Notes: a model not told the origin generated them from the sequence alone. 64,000 nt of DNA from JAPPOI01 sp028818055 (GCA_965267405.1 OZ253954.1:186001-250000); one strand, 5' to 3'; counted from the stretch's first letter, positions 50,212 to 60,093 are shown. Made by a program: numbers and translations.

Positions 50212-51698
50212 CCGAGCTTCTGACACACGCGGAATACCAGGCGATCGCGGCAGAAATTGATTTACCGGCAGCGCCTTACATCGATGGAAAGTTCCGCAAA
50301 GGTGCGGGAAAACCCATGAAAACCGTGAACCCGGCGACTGGCAAAGTTCTTGCCACGCTTTCGACCGCCGGTGCAAAGGATGTCGACCTGGCGGTAAAGA
50401 AGGCGCGAGAGGCATTTGATCAGGGACTTTGGTCGAAAGCGCATCCCAGCGAACGCAAAGACGTGCTTATCCGGCTGTGCAAGTTGATCACTCGTCGGCG
50501 GCGGGAATTGGCCGTGATGGAAAGCCTTGAGAGCGGCAAGCCCATTCGTGACGTTGAAGAGGTCGATATCCCGGAAACCATCGAATGCATTAAGTGGCAC
50601 GCAGAAGCCGTTGATAAGATTTACGATCAAGTGGCTCCGACAGGCGATGATGCGATGGCAATGGTCGTGCGCGAGCCGATCGGCGTAGTTGCGGCGGTTC
50701 TGCCTTGGAACTTCCCGCTTCTGATGTTGGCGTGGAAGATTGGACCCGCGCTTGCTGCCGGATGTTCGGTGATTGTGAAACCGGCCGAGCAGACGTCTAT
50801 GACCGCGCTGCGCGTCGCTGAGATCGCGCATATGGCGGGTGTACCTCGCGGCGTGCTTCAAGTTCTGCCGGGCGATGGCCCATCCGTTGGCGAGCCTCTT
50901 GGTCGCCATATGGACGTAGATTTGGTGACGTTTACCGGTTCGACGGAAACCGGGCGCAGATTTCTAAGCTACGCAGCCGAGTCAAACTTGAAGAAAGTCG
51001 TGCTCGAGTGTGGTGGCAAGAACCCCGCGGTGGTCTTTTCGGATGCGGAAAACCTGGACAATGTGGCTGAGCACGTTGTGAACGCCGCCTACTGGAACAT
51101 GGGCGAAAACTGCTCAGCCGCTTCCAGATTAATCGTCCACAAAGATGTCAAGGCTGCACTGATGGAACGCATTCTCGCACGCCTGCGGGATTGGAAAACA
51201 GGAGATCCCTTGGACCCGGCCAACCATCTGGGCGCGTTGATCGACAAGGATCATGTGAAAAAGGTCAAAAGCTATCTCAAAGGCAAGGCTTTGGCCGGCG
51301 GAACCGTCGACGGACCTTATATTCAACCGACAATCTACGAGGTCAGAGCCTCGGACAAACGGGCCAAGGAAGAGATTTTCGGCCCGGTTCTCTCTGTCAT
51401 CGAAGTGGCGTCAGAAGACGAGGCCATCGCACTTGCCAATGCAACGGAATATGGCCTTGCCGCCAGTGTATACACTTCGAATACAAGGTCTGCATTGCGC
51501 GCAGCGCGGGCAATCCGCGCAGGAACGGTAACCGTCAATTGCTATGGTGAGGGCAACCTCGCGACGCCTTTTGGCGGCTATAAGCAATCGGGCTTCGGTG
51601 GTCGCGACAACGGCATCCACGCGCACGACCAATACACCGAACTGAAGACCATCTGGATTGATCTGAGTGATCCACGTGACGGAGACAACATCGGATGA
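50208..51698 (+). CDS. NAD(P)-dependent aldehyde dehydrogenase (PuuC-like)
   Basis: A 496-residue ALDH of normal length. Catalytic C302 in NMGENCSAASR, general base E267 in VLECGGKNP, and N168 in VLPWNFPLLM are all present, with TFTGSTETGR as the nucleotide loop. The C terminus FGGYKQSGFGGRDNGIHAHDQYTELKTIWIDL is close to the PuuC/gamma-glutamyl-aminobutyraldehyde branch. Betaine aldehyde, 2-oxoglutarate semialdehyde or an aminoaldehyde are all possible substrates. ATGA overlaps on both sides (dapA-like and mttB-like genes) show tight coupling. It is cytoplasmic. Confidence 0.92.
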   Translation: MTELLTHAEYQAIAAEIDLPAAPYIDGKFRKGAGKPMKTVNPATGKVLATLSTAGAKDVDLAVKKAREAFDQGLWSKAHPSERKDVLIRLCKLITRRRRELAVMESLESGKPIRDVEEVDIPETIECIKWHAEAVDKIYDQVAPTGDDAMAMVVREPIGVVAAVLPWNFPLLMLAWKIGPALAAGCSVIVKPAEQTSMTALRVAEIAHMAGVPRGVLQVLPGDGPSVGEPLGRHMDVDLVTFTGSTETGRRFLSYAAESNLKKVVLECGGKNPAVVFSDAENLDNVAEHVVNAAYWNMGENCSAASRLIVHKDVKAALMERILARLRDWKTGDPLDPANHLGALIDKDHVKKVKSYLKGKALAGGTVDGPYIQPTIYEVRASDKRAKEEIFGPVLSVIEVASEDEAIALANATEYGLAASVYTSNTRSALRAARAIRAGTVTVNCYGEGNLATPFGGYKQSGFGGRDNGIHAHDQYTELKTIWIDLSDPRDGDNIG

Positions 51699-53245
51699 CA
51701 GTCGAGGCGGTCGGCACAACGCGCCGTGGACGTGGAGCGCGCAAGGCGAAGCGACAGGCGCGCGACTTCACCATGCTGCCTGCCCTGAGGCGGCGATTGC
51801 CTCTCGTCGAACCGATGGATCAGGATCAGATTGAACGGATCGATGCTGCTTCGATGCACATCCTCGAAAACGTCGGGGTCCAGTTTCGCGACGCCATCGC
51901 TTTGGAGGATTGGAAAGCAGCAGGTGCCAAGGTCGACGGAGAAATGGTTTTTCTTGATCGTCACTTGGTGCGCGAATTGATCGCGACAATTCCCGAGACC
52001 TTCACCTATCACGCACGAAACCCGGCCAATAACCTGCCGTTCGGATTGGACCACGGAATGTTTGTTCCGATGACCGGCGCGCCTTACCTACGCGATCTGG
52101 AGGACGTGCGCCGCAATCCAACGCTGGATGACTTGGCCAACTTTCACAAGCTGAGCCACATGCTCCCGGCCATCCACAGCTCGGCCCACCACATCGTCGA
52201 GCCCTATGACCATCCAATCAGCCAACGGCATCTGCGGATCACATATTCGTCGATGAAGCATTCGGACAAAACGTTCATGGGCATGACGACAAGCCCCAAG
52301 AACGCCGAGGACGTGATGGATATGTGCGCGATCCTGTTTGGCGACGAGTACCTGGAAACGCATCCTGTCGTGACTGGCAATTGCAACGGCAATTCGCCGC
52401 TTGTCTGGGATGAGACGATGCTTGGTGCGATGAGGGCTTTTTCCAAAAGAAATCAACCAGTTCTGTGCTCACCTTTCGTCCTTGGTGGTGCCAATACACC
52501 AGCATCGGTAGCCCCAACAGTTGCCCAGCTCAATGCCGAAGCGCTTAGTGCGCTGGCCTACACCCAAGTTGTCCGCAAGGGCGCTCCTGCCATTTACGGT
52601 CACTATTTGTCGACCGTGAGTATGAAGTCTGGTGCTCCGATGGCAGGCACCCCCGAGATCAGCTTGATGAACTTCATGATCGGACAGATGGCGCGATTCT
52701 ATGGCGTACCTTGGCGGTCCTCCAATACCTTGGGTGGCGCCAAAACATTTGATGCGCAAGCCGGCTATGAAAGCGCCATGACCTTAAATGCTGTCCTGAT
52801 GTCGGGGTGCAATTACATGTGGCACTCGGCCGGCTGGAACGAAGCTGGCATGCACTGTTCAATGGCCAAGTTTGTCGTTGACGCAGAAGTCTGTGCGATG
52901 GGCTACCGCATGGCGGAAGGCATCCGGTGGGACGATTTCGATGAGGCCTTGTCCGCCGTGACCGATGTCGGACCGGGCGGCCACTATCTTGGTCACCCTC
53001 ACACGCTTGAAAACTTTCAGCGCGCGTTCTTTATGCCGGAGCTCTTCGACAACAACTCGATCGAGCAATGGCAAGCCGAAGGTGCAATCGAGGTGAATGA
53101 ACGCGCGCTCAATCACGCCAAGGCGCTTCTTGGTGACTACGAAGAACCAAAGCTTGATCCCGGCGTCGACGAAGCGCTTCGTGACTACATAGCCAGACGG
53201 GAACGCGAAATTCCGGCCGCCGACGCGCTTAATCAGGAGTACTGA
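51695..53245 (+). CDS. MttB family (non-pyrrolysine) methyltransferase homologue
   Basis: A 516-residue member of the trimethylamine methyltransferase superfamily. The frame is complete without an internal amber codon, so it is a non-pyrrolysine homologue, like glycine betaine or proline betaine methyltransferases. Family segments are HILENVGVQFRD, PNNLPFGLDHGMFVP-type lining, CNGNSPLVWDETML, GGANTPASVAPTVAQLNAEALSAL and LGGAKTFDAQAGYESAMTL. It should transfer a methyl group from a quaternary amine to a corrinoid protein, but no corrinoid-binding MtbC/MtqC protein or activase is present in the window. It overlaps the aldehyde dehydrogenase gene by 4 bases and the next FAD gene starts 2 bp later. 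Confidence 0.9.
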   Translation: MTVEAVGTTRRGRGARKAKRQARDFTMLPALRRRLPLVEPMDQDQIERIDAASMHILENVGVQFRDAIALEDWKAAGAKVDGEMVFLDRHLVRELIATIPETFTYHARNPANNLPFGLDHGMFVPMTGAPYLRDLEDVRRNPTLDDLANFHKLSHMLPAIHSSAHHIVEPYDHPISQRHLRITYSSMKHSDKTFMGMTTSPKNAEDVMDMCAILFGDEYLETHPVVTGNCNGNSPLVWDETMLGAMRAFSKRNQPVLCSPFVLGGANTPASVAPTVAQLNAEALSALAYTQVVRKGAPAIYGHYLSTVSMKSGAPMAGTPEISLMNFMIGQMARFYGVPWRSSNTLGGAKTFDAQAGYESAMTLNAVLMSGCNYMWHSAGWNEAGMHCSMAKFVVDAEVCAMGYRMAEGIRWDDFDEALSAVTDVGPGGHYLGHPHTLENFQRAFFMPELFDNNSIEQWQAEGAIEVNERALNHAKALLGDYEEPKLDPGVDEALRDYIARREREIPAADALNQEY

Positions 53246-53246
53246 G

Positions 53247-54587
53247 GTGGCCGAGATCAAAGTCTCTCGCTTGCCGCATGACCCGGGACCCGCTGGATGG
53301 AACCGCATCCTTCCAGATCCGGCCCCTGCACAAGTGCTCGAAGATCGCATTACCGCAGATTGGTTGGTCATTGGCGCAGGTTTTGCTGGCCTTGCCGCGG
53401 CCCGTCGGCTGTCGGAAAACTGCCCAGGTGACAAGATTGTCGTACTAGACGCCACGCGGATCGGCGACGGCCCCGCGGGCCGAAATTCCGGCTTTATGAT
53501 CGACCTGCCTCATGATTTGTCATCTGACACCTACGGCGGTGATCTTGAAGCAGATCTTGCCCAGATTGCGGATAACCGCACGGGTATTACCTTCGCCGCC
53601 GAAATGGCCGCCGACTTTGGGTTGTCAGAAGAGGCGTTTTCTCTGGCTGGCAAGACAAACGCTGCAGCGACGCCCAAGGGACTGGATGTCACAAAACATT
53701 ACGCAGCACATTTGAAGCGGCTTGGCGAAGATCATGAAGTCCTATCGTCCGAAGACATGCGGCAAATGACGGGAACCGATTACTACATTGGCGGCCTGTT
53801 CACACCCGGTGCAGCTATGATCCAACCCGCCCTTTTTGTTCGCGGCGTTGCGAATGGACTACGAAGTAACCGCATCCAGATCTTCGAAAATTCACCCGTC
53901 GTTTCGTTGAAGCACGAAAGCAATTGGATCGCCGAAACCACATCCGGACGAGTCACCGCGCCGAACGTCATCTTGGCCGTCAACGGCCATTTGAACAGTT
54001 TTGGATTTGCAAAGCGCCGTTTGGTCCATGTCCTGACCTATGCTTCAATGACCCGTGCCCTTTCAGGTGATGAAATCAAAACGCTTGGGGGACGTGCAAC
54101 TTGGGGCGTTACATCGGCTGATCCCATGGGGACGAGCGTGCGCCGAATAAGTGGGCTTGGCGGTGATCGCATCGTTATACGCAACACGTTTACCTACGAA
54201 CCATCTTTGACTGCAGGTGATGACAAAGTCGATACGATTGGCCGCTCGCATGACAAGTCATTCAAGGCACGTTTTCCGGCATTGGCGCATGTTGCGATGG
54301 AACACCGCTGGGGCGGACGTTTATGCCTGAGCCGAAACAACGTTCAGAAGATCGGACGTTTGGACGACGGCCTATATTCGGCGTGTTGTCAAAACGGATT
54401 GGGAACGGCCAAGGGAACTTTGGCAGGACGACTTGCCGCGGACCTTGCCACCGGCGTCTCTTCGGCTTCTTTGGATCGGGCTTTGTCCGCTCCTCCTCCT
54501 GCTGCCCTACCGCCGGAACCTATTGCCAAAATCGGTGCGAGCGCCCGGATTGCCTTAGGTCAAATACGGGCTGGACGAGAAAGATAA
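53247..54587 (+). CDS. FAD-dependent oxidoreductase (DAO family) in the mttB-like operon
   Basis: A 446-residue DAO-fold flavoenzyme. FAD motif ADWLVIGAGFAGLAAARRLSE, flavin contact GPAGRNSGFMIDLPHD, and C-terminal CCQNGLGTAKGTLAGRLAAD are visible. It starts with GTG 53247, one base after the mttB-like stop, and is the last gene of the gntR-dapA-aldH-mttB-DAO operon. With MttB removing a methyl group first, this enzyme would oxidise the resulting tertiary or secondary N-methyl amino acid (inference). An AT-rich stretch follows before the chemoreceptor gene. The substrate is unproven. Confidence 0.88.
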   Translation: MAEIKVSRLPHDPGPAGWNRILPDPAPAQVLEDRITADWLVIGAGFAGLAAARRLSENCPGDKIVVLDATRIGDGPAGRNSGFMIDLPHDLSSDTYGGDLEADLAQIADNRTGITFAAEMAADFGLSEEAFSLAGKTNAAATPKGLDVTKHYAAHLKRLGEDHEVLSSEDMRQMTGTDYYIGGLFTPGAAMIQPALFVRGVANGLRSNRIQIFENSPVVSLKHESNWIAETTSGRVTAPNVILAVNGHLNSFGFAKRRLVHVLTYASMTRALSGDEIKTLGGRATWGVTSADPMGTSVRRISGLGGDRIVIRNTFTYEPSLTAGDDKVDTIGRSHDKSFKARFPALAHVAMEHRWGGRLCLSRNNVQKIGRLDDGLYSACCQNGLGTAKGTLAGRLAADLATGVSSASLDRALSAPPPAALPPEPIAKIGASARIALGQIRAGRER

Positions 54588-54769
54588 TCATCTCAAAATA
54601 AATAAAATTTTCAAAAAAGTGCGAGTTGGTTGAACACTTTCGCTGGAACACAGCCCTCACATTAAGCGCACAGAAACCCTTCTATTCTAGAGACAACAAA
54701 ATTGCTGCGTGTTCGGGTTTATCTTTCCGGACCTTCAAAGCGATGCGGTTCTTTGGGGCTTGTACCAAA

Positions 54770-57346
54770 ATGACTCTCAACTCATTCACGAAACGGCGGT
54801 TTCCCGTATTCAGTCTGCGTTCGGTTTTTCTCACATGCATGTTTCTGGTGACGGTTTCGACCGCGATTGTCGCGGGGACGCTGCAATATCTATCGGTTCG
54901 AACAGAACGAAACATAGCTATCGAGGCGACGCGCAACCTTGGTAACGACATCACTGGGTTGATGGCCGAGACTTTCAGCGACGCGCTGTTGTTCGGCAAA
55001 TCCCATTTCGTTCAAAAAAGCCTTGACCACTTGCTTGAAGTTGAAGGCGGTCGATTGTCTGGCGCGCTCGTGGTGACCAATGACGGTGGCGTGGTCGCAG
55101 AAACCGGAAATACCGACAATCCAAACCTTTTGCGCCTTGCCGAAACAGCACTAGCCTCCGATGTCGTCGAATACACCGGTGACGGCTTGTGGATTGCCGT
55201 ACCCATTCGAAATGCCAGCCAACCTGCCCCGATCGGGGTTTTTGCCGCAGTCTGGTCGCCTGAAGAGATCATGGCTCAGATTGATGAGCGCAACATCGAT
55301 CAAGTACGGATTGCCACAGCGGTATTTGTTGCGGTTCTGATCTTTTCGGCTATTTCGTTCAAATTTGCCGTTTCAGTCCCGTTGCGCGCAGTGGCAGCCC
55401 GAACAGTTGAGCTTGGCGAAGGCAATTACGATCGAGGGGTTCCCGGCAAAAAACGCTTTGACGAGATTGGTGAGACAGCACGCAGTCTGGACGAACTGCG
55501 GGCAAAGCTTTTGGCTGCAGACGCAATCAACCGAGATGCGGTTTTCCAAAGCGCAGGTTTCCAGGCATCATCAACCGCGCTTTTGATGACTGACGCAGAC
55601 CTGATCATCACGCATGAAAACGCCACACTCCAACAACTTTTCGCATCAAATCCCGATGCATTTAAGGCAGTTTTAGAAAGCGACGTGAAGGACGGCATTG
55701 TCGGGAAGTCTGTCGCTAGCATCGACATTTCCGGCACCCGTATCAAAACCCTGATCGATGAAAATGAACTACCGATGCGCCTTGATAAGGTTCTCAACGA
55801 TCGGACGTTTTCGATTAAGATCAACGCTGTATCTTCTCCGGACGGCGACAAAGTTGGTTATGTCTTCGAATTGGAGGAAGTCACCCAAACACGCAGAAAC
55901 GAAGCGATCATTTCAGCTTTGGAGGCGGGTCTTATGCGCGCAGACTTCGATGCGTCTGGCCGTCTTATTTCGGGGAATACCACATTGACCAGATCATTAC
56001 CCTGTTTGGTCGAATGTCCGGAAGAACTTGAAATCAGCTCTGCCGCCAGCAGCGATACGTCGCCAATTGATCTTTCAAGCAATGTCGGGCACGAGACATT
56101 GAGTGATACCTTCAGACTAACCGACGGCGAAGCAACCCGGGTGGTCAATGGCTCGATATCCCCAATCAAAAATCAGCACGGTGCCAACACTGGGTTTGTG
56201 TTTCTTGGAAACGATATAACGGATGCCGAGACAGCCCGAAAAAATGCCGAAGCCGAAACTCGCGAGTTAACCGAAAGCGTTTTGAAAGTTGTCGATGCTC
56301 TGCGGCCAGCTCTGACAAACCTGTCGGAAGGCGATTTGTCCATGCGGATTACGTCTGCCTTTAGTGAAACGCACGAACCGTTGCGACACCAGTTCAATGC
56401 GTCCCTTCAAAGCCTTGATGACGCGGTGTCGCTGGTCCTTGTGAACGCGCAATCGATACTTGGCGAAGTCGGAAGCATATCTGTTGCGGCGGACGACCTT
56501 TCAAAACGGACTGAACGACAGGCGGCAACACTCGAACAGTTCGCGGCAGCATTGTCGGAAATTACCGCTTCCGTTGCTTCGGCGGCCGAAGGCGCAAACC
56601 AGGCCAACACAGCCGTGCTCAACGCCCGCGAAAATGCGGAAACTTCCGGTCAGGTCGTCAAGGAAGCTGTGGACGCAATGGGTGAGATCGCAAGCTCCTC
56701 ACAGCAGATTTCGAAAATCACGAATGTCATTGATGACATTGCCTTTCAAACAAATCTGCTTGCTCTTAATGCGGGCGTTGAAGCCGCGCGTGCTGGGGAA
56801 GCTGGGCGGGGTTTTGCAGTCGTCGCGTCCGAAGTACGCGCGCTTGCTCAGCGGTCTTCCGATGCCGCACGCGAGATTAACGCATTGATCTCGACCTCAG
56901 GAAGTCATGTCGATCGCGGCGTAGCGCTCGTTGATAAGGCGGGTGAAGCTCTGAGCGAAATCGTGCAATCAATCGCGGGTATTTCGGGTTTGGTCACACA
57001 AATCGCAACATCAGCGAAGGAGCAGTCAGCAGGGCTGGAAGAGATCAACTCGTCTATTAGCCAACTCGATCAAGTGACCCAGCAAAACGTGGCAATGTTT
57101 GAAGAAATGACCGCCGCGTCGCATACGCTCAAAGACGAGGCGACCGCGCTGGTCGGTGCAACCGGACGGTTCCAGACTTCGTCCAAGTCAGCTTCAATTG
57201 TCCCGATGCCGAACAACCAGCTTGTTAGCAGCTCTCGGATTGAAGTCACAGAATTGGCTCCGACAGGACCATCCGGAGTCTCGGCTTCAAGCGCACTTGC
57301 GTTGGAAAATGATGATGATCTCGACGATGGGTGGGAAGATTTCTAG
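54770..57346 (+). CDS. Methyl-accepting chemotaxis protein
   Basis: An 858-residue transmembrane chemoreceptor. TM1 (about 15-40, SLRSVFLTCMFLVTVSTAIVAG), a periplasmic sensor of about 150 residues, TM2 (VRIATAVFVAVLIFSAISFKFAV), HAMP, PAS-like linker regions, a second HAMP-like segment (LTNLSEGDLSMRITSAF) and the signalling hairpin with IDDIAFQTNLLALNAGVEAARAGEAGRGFAVVASEVR are visible. The C terminus GWEDF resembles the NWETF pentapeptide that tethers CheR and CheB. The start is uncertain: 54743 (ATG) and 54626 (TTG) are also open and none has a strong ribosome site. It is an orphan receptor next to amine genes, so it may sense a methylated amine (inference). Confidence 0.9.
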   Translation: MTLNSFTKRRFPVFSLRSVFLTCMFLVTVSTAIVAGTLQYLSVRTERNIAIEATRNLGNDITGLMAETFSDALLFGKSHFVQKSLDHLLEVEGGRLSGALVVTNDGGVVAETGNTDNPNLLRLAETALASDVVEYTGDGLWIAVPIRNASQPAPIGVFAAVWSPEEIMAQIDERNIDQVRIATAVFVAVLIFSAISFKFAVSVPLRAVAARTVELGEGNYDRGVPGKKRFDEIGETARSLDELRAKLLAADAINRDAVFQSAGFQASSTALLMTDADLIITHENATLQQLFASNPDAFKAVLESDVKDGIVGKSVASIDISGTRIKTLIDENELPMRLDKVLNDRTFSIKINAVSSPDGDKVGYVFELEEVTQTRRNEAIISALEAGLMRADFDASGRLISGNTTLTRSLPCLVECPEELEISSAASSDTSPIDLSSNVGHETLSDTFRLTDGEATRVVNGSISPIKNQHGANTGFVFLGNDITDAETARKNAEAETRELTESVLKVVDALRPALTNLSEGDLSMRITSAFSETHEPLRHQFNASLQSLDDAVSLVLVNAQSILGEVGSISVAADDLSKRTERQAATLEQFAAALSEITASVASAAEGANQANTAVLNARENAETSGQVVKEAVDAMGEIASSSQQISKITNVIDDIAFQTNLLALNAGVEAARAGEAGRGFAVVASEVRALAQRSSDAAREINALISTSGSHVDRGVALVDKAGEALSEIVQSIAGISGLVTQIATSAKEQSAGLEEINSSISQLDQVTQQNVAMFEEMTAASHTLKDEATALVGATGRFQTSSKSASIVPMPNNQLVSSSRIEVTELAPTGPSGVSASSALALENDDDLDDGWEDF

Positions 57347-57377
57347 GCATGGCAAACGCTGGCACTTACCTTGATGC

Positions 57378-59792
57378 TCACCCCCGCAGTCTGGCACCCT
57401 TGGGATCGAATTCAGGTTCTGTTTGGATGACCGCGTCTCGCATCTCCCCCAAAATCTCGATCTGGACCTTTAGATCAGATGTAACTGCGCTTCTGGGTAT
57501 CAATCCAAATGCCATAGACGCATTTTGCCAATGCGAGTAACCGCCGGACGTGCAAAACCCTGCGACTTTGCCGTCAATCCAGATCGGTTCATACCCGACC
57601 ACGTCGCTGTCAGTTGCATCCACTTGGAACATGACGAGACAGCGCTCTGGCGGATTCTCGCGCTCTGATAACGCCATGGCTCGGCCAATGAAGTCAGCGT
57701 TTTTTTGGAAATCGATGAACCGGTCCAGCCCCGTTTCCCCAGCAGTATAATCCGGAGAAAACTCACGTTGCCACGAACCGAAGTGCCGATCCAAACGCAA
57801 AGACATCATAGCACGCATTCCGAAGGGGCGCATGCCAAAGGTCTGTCCGGCCGTCCATAATGCGTCCCACAAACTTCGCTGATCCATCGGATCACAGAAT
57901 ATCTCGTACCCCAGGTCCCCGGTGTAACTCACGCGTTGAACGATGCAGTCGACAAGCCCCACGATCATGCGTCGTACATCCAAAAATTTGAAAGCGTCCG
58001 GACCAACATCCACGGTCGTAACACTCTTCAAGACATCCCGGGCGTTCGGTCCGGCAATTTGGAAGCCCGTGAGTTTGTCAGAAACATTGGCGACGGATAC
58101 TCCATCCGACAGATGCTTTTCGAACCACCGCAGATGATCGTCCTGGCTGCCATAGCTCGCCGTAAGTCGAAACTCGGTTTCACTCAGGCAAGACACCGTG
58201 AAATCACCAAGAATACGCCCATTTGGCGACAACATGGGTGTTAATGACAATCGCCCAGGCTTCGGAATACGGCCCGCCATGATGTTGTCCAACCAAGCGC
58301 GTGCGCCCTGCCCGGTGACGTGGAACTTTCCGAAATTATGCACTTCGTTGATGCCGATAGATGTTCGCACGGCCTGCACCTCGGCAGCCGTTGCGTCCCA
58401 CGCGTTTGAGCGTCGAAAACTTGGCGTTTCGAACCGGACTGCACCTGGCTCCGCAAAATAATTCACCACTTCCAGGCCGTACTGAGCACCGAAAACGGCG
58501 TTCATGCTATCCCACGTGTCGTACATCGGTGTTCGACGAAACGGACGTGCGGCCGGAAGCTCTTCATTGGGATAACTAACCGAAAAACGCCTTTGATAGT
58601 TTTCGATAACCTTCGGCAAGGTGTATCCAGGTGTTGTCCATCGCCCAAATCGCGCAACATCCATCGCGCGAGGATCACGCGACGTTTCTCCTTCAACCAT
58701 CCATTCCGCCAAGGTCAGACCAACGCCCCCGCCTTGGCTGAACCCTGCCATTACGGCACAGGCCGACCAATAGTTCCGCAATCCCGGCACCGGACCAACC
58801 AGCGGATTGCCATCAGGCGCGAAAGTGAAAGGGCCGTGGATCACACGCTTGACACCAGCACGTTCCAGAATTGGAAACCGCTGATAAGCAAAGGCGACGC
58901 TGTCTTCGATCTTGTCCAGTGCATCATTCAAAAGTTCATGCCCGAAGTCCCACGGCGTTCCGTCAATTGACCACGCTTCACAGCTCTGCTCGTAGAAACC
59001 GATACACAGACCGCGTCCCTCCTGCCGCAAATAGCTTTCACCGCCGGGGTCCATGACATGCGGGCATTCGACGTCGCGATTGTAGATTTCCGGGATGTCC
59101 TCGGTGACCACATACTGGTGCGCCATCGGCATCAGAGGTAGATAGACGCCGGCCATACTCGCCACTTCGCGGGCCCACAAACCGCCTGCGTTTACAATGT
59201 GCTCTGCAACAATCGTGCCCTTTTCGGTGACGACATCCCAACCACCATCTGGGCGCGATTTCGTTTCGAGAACTTTGTTGTGCGTGATGATCTCAGCGCC
59301 GCCCATTCGTGCCGCTTTTGCGTAAGCATGCGTTGTACCCGAAGGATCAAGGTGCCCGTCCAATGGATCATATAATCCACCTAGCACACCGTCGACGTTC
59401 ACGAATTCAACGAGATCGGTGATCTCGGAGGGAGACAAGATTTCGGTCTCCAGCCCCATGTAGCGATGCTTGGCGCGCTCGGCCTTCAGCATGTCCAGTC
59501 GCTCGGGCGTGTCTGCCAGCGTAACGCCGCCCACATGGTGCAAGCCGCACGACAAACCCGTCAGTTCTTCAAGTTCGCGATACAGCCGGATGGTGTAGCC
59601 CTGAAGCGCCGCCATATTGGTATCGCCGTTAAGCGTGTGAAAGCCGCCGGCTGCGTGCCAGGTCGAGCCACTTGTCAGCTCTGAACGCTCGACCAACATG
59701 ACATCCGACCACCCAAGCTTGGTCAGGTGATACAGAACCGAACACCCAACAACACCGCCACCGATGACCACAACACGGGCTTCAGTTCTCAT
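57378..59792 (-). CDS. Dimethylglycine/sarcosine dehydrogenase-like FAD-GcvT fusion protein
   Basis: An 804-residue protein with an N-terminal DAO flavin domain (RVVVIGGGVVGCSVLYHL; SGSTWHAAGGFHTL, with the His that often holds FAD covalently) and a C-terminal GcvT/THF domain (about 430-800; SYTGDLGYEIFCDP, MRAMMSLRLDRHFGSWQREF). It oxidatively removes a methyl group from an N-methyl amino acid and transfers the C1 unit to THF. ATG 59792 has AAGGGGA upstream; an upstream extension to 59867 has none. Downstream of a Rieske oxygenase gene, it fits the second step of betaine catabolism (dimethylglycine to sarcosine), or demethylation of an analogous N-methyl imino acid. Confidence 0.9.
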   Translation of the reverse strand: MRTEARVVVIGGGVVGCSVLYHLTKLGWSDVMLVERSELTSGSTWHAAGGFHTLNGDTNMAALQGYTIRLYRELEELTGLSCGLHHVGGVTLADTPERLDMLKAERAKHRYMGLETEILSPSEITDLVEFVNVDGVLGGLYDPLDGHLDPSGTTHAYAKAARMGGAEIITHNKVLETKSRPDGGWDVVTEKGTIVAEHIVNAGGLWAREVASMAGVYLPLMPMAHQYVVTEDIPEIYNRDVECPHVMDPGGESYLRQEGRGLCIGFYEQSCEAWSIDGTPWDFGHELLNDALDKIEDSVAFAYQRFPILERAGVKRVIHGPFTFAPDGNPLVGPVPGLRNYWSACAVMAGFSQGGGVGLTLAEWMVEGETSRDPRAMDVARFGRWTTPGYTLPKVIENYQRRFSVSYPNEELPAARPFRRTPMYDTWDSMNAVFGAQYGLEVVNYFAEPGAVRFETPSFRRSNAWDATAAEVQAVRTSIGINEVHNFGKFHVTGQGARAWLDNIMAGRIPKPGRLSLTPMLSPNGRILGDFTVSCLSETEFRLTASYGSQDDHLRWFEKHLSDGVSVANVSDKLTGFQIAGPNARDVLKSVTTVDVGPDAFKFLDVRRMIVGLVDCIVQRVSYTGDLGYEIFCDPMDQRSLWDALWTAGQTFGMRPFGMRAMMSLRLDRHFGSWQREFSPDYTAGETGLDRFIDFQKNADFIGRAMALSERENPPERCLVMFQVDATDSDVVGYEPIWIDGKVAGFCTSGGYSHWQNASMAFGLIPRSAVTSDLKVQIEILGEMRDAVIQTEPEFDPKGARLRG

Positions 59793-59826
59793 CTTCGTTT
59801 CCCCTTTTGACTCGCCCACCTGCGCA

Positions 59827-60054
59827 TCAAACACGCCCATGCGCCGACAAACGTTTTTGCAAGTCATCCCTCAAAGGATGATCGGAATCCAAGGCGAAAA
59901 TCCAAGCATGAGTGAGAAAAAAGCATTCAGCGTCAATATCTTGGGATTGTGCAGCGCGGTCCGCAATTTCAATATAGATATCGACCAATGCGCCCTTATC
60001 ACTGCGCTCGTGCGCAGCAAGCATGCGTTGCTCTAATTCGTCATCAGAGTTCAC
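59827..60054 (-). CDS. Small acidic protein between the Rieske oxygenase and DMGDH-like genes
   Basis: A 75-residue protein beginning NSDDELEQRMLAAHERSDKGALVDIYIEIADRA and ending FALDSDHPLRDDLQKRLSAHGRV after a GTG start. It is predicted all-helical with no cysteine pair or membrane span. It fills the space between the Rieske gene (39 bp upstream) and the DMGDH-like gene (34 bp downstream), so it should be in the same message. I do not recognise a characterised family. The ribosome site is weak, which leaves some doubt about the exact start. Confidence 0.6.
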   Translation of the reverse strand: MNSDDELEQRMLAAHERSDKGALVDIYIEIADRAAQSQDIDAECFFLTHAWIFALDSDHPLRDDLQKRLSAHGRV

Positions 60055-60093
60055 GAGCGGCCCACTTTCGTGCGTCGACCAAATCCGAAGCGA

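Noticed and set aside
51695..53245. Pyrrolysine (in-frame amber) in the MttB homologue
   Set aside because: The frame is complete at 516 residues with no internal TAG, so it is a non-pyrrolysine member.
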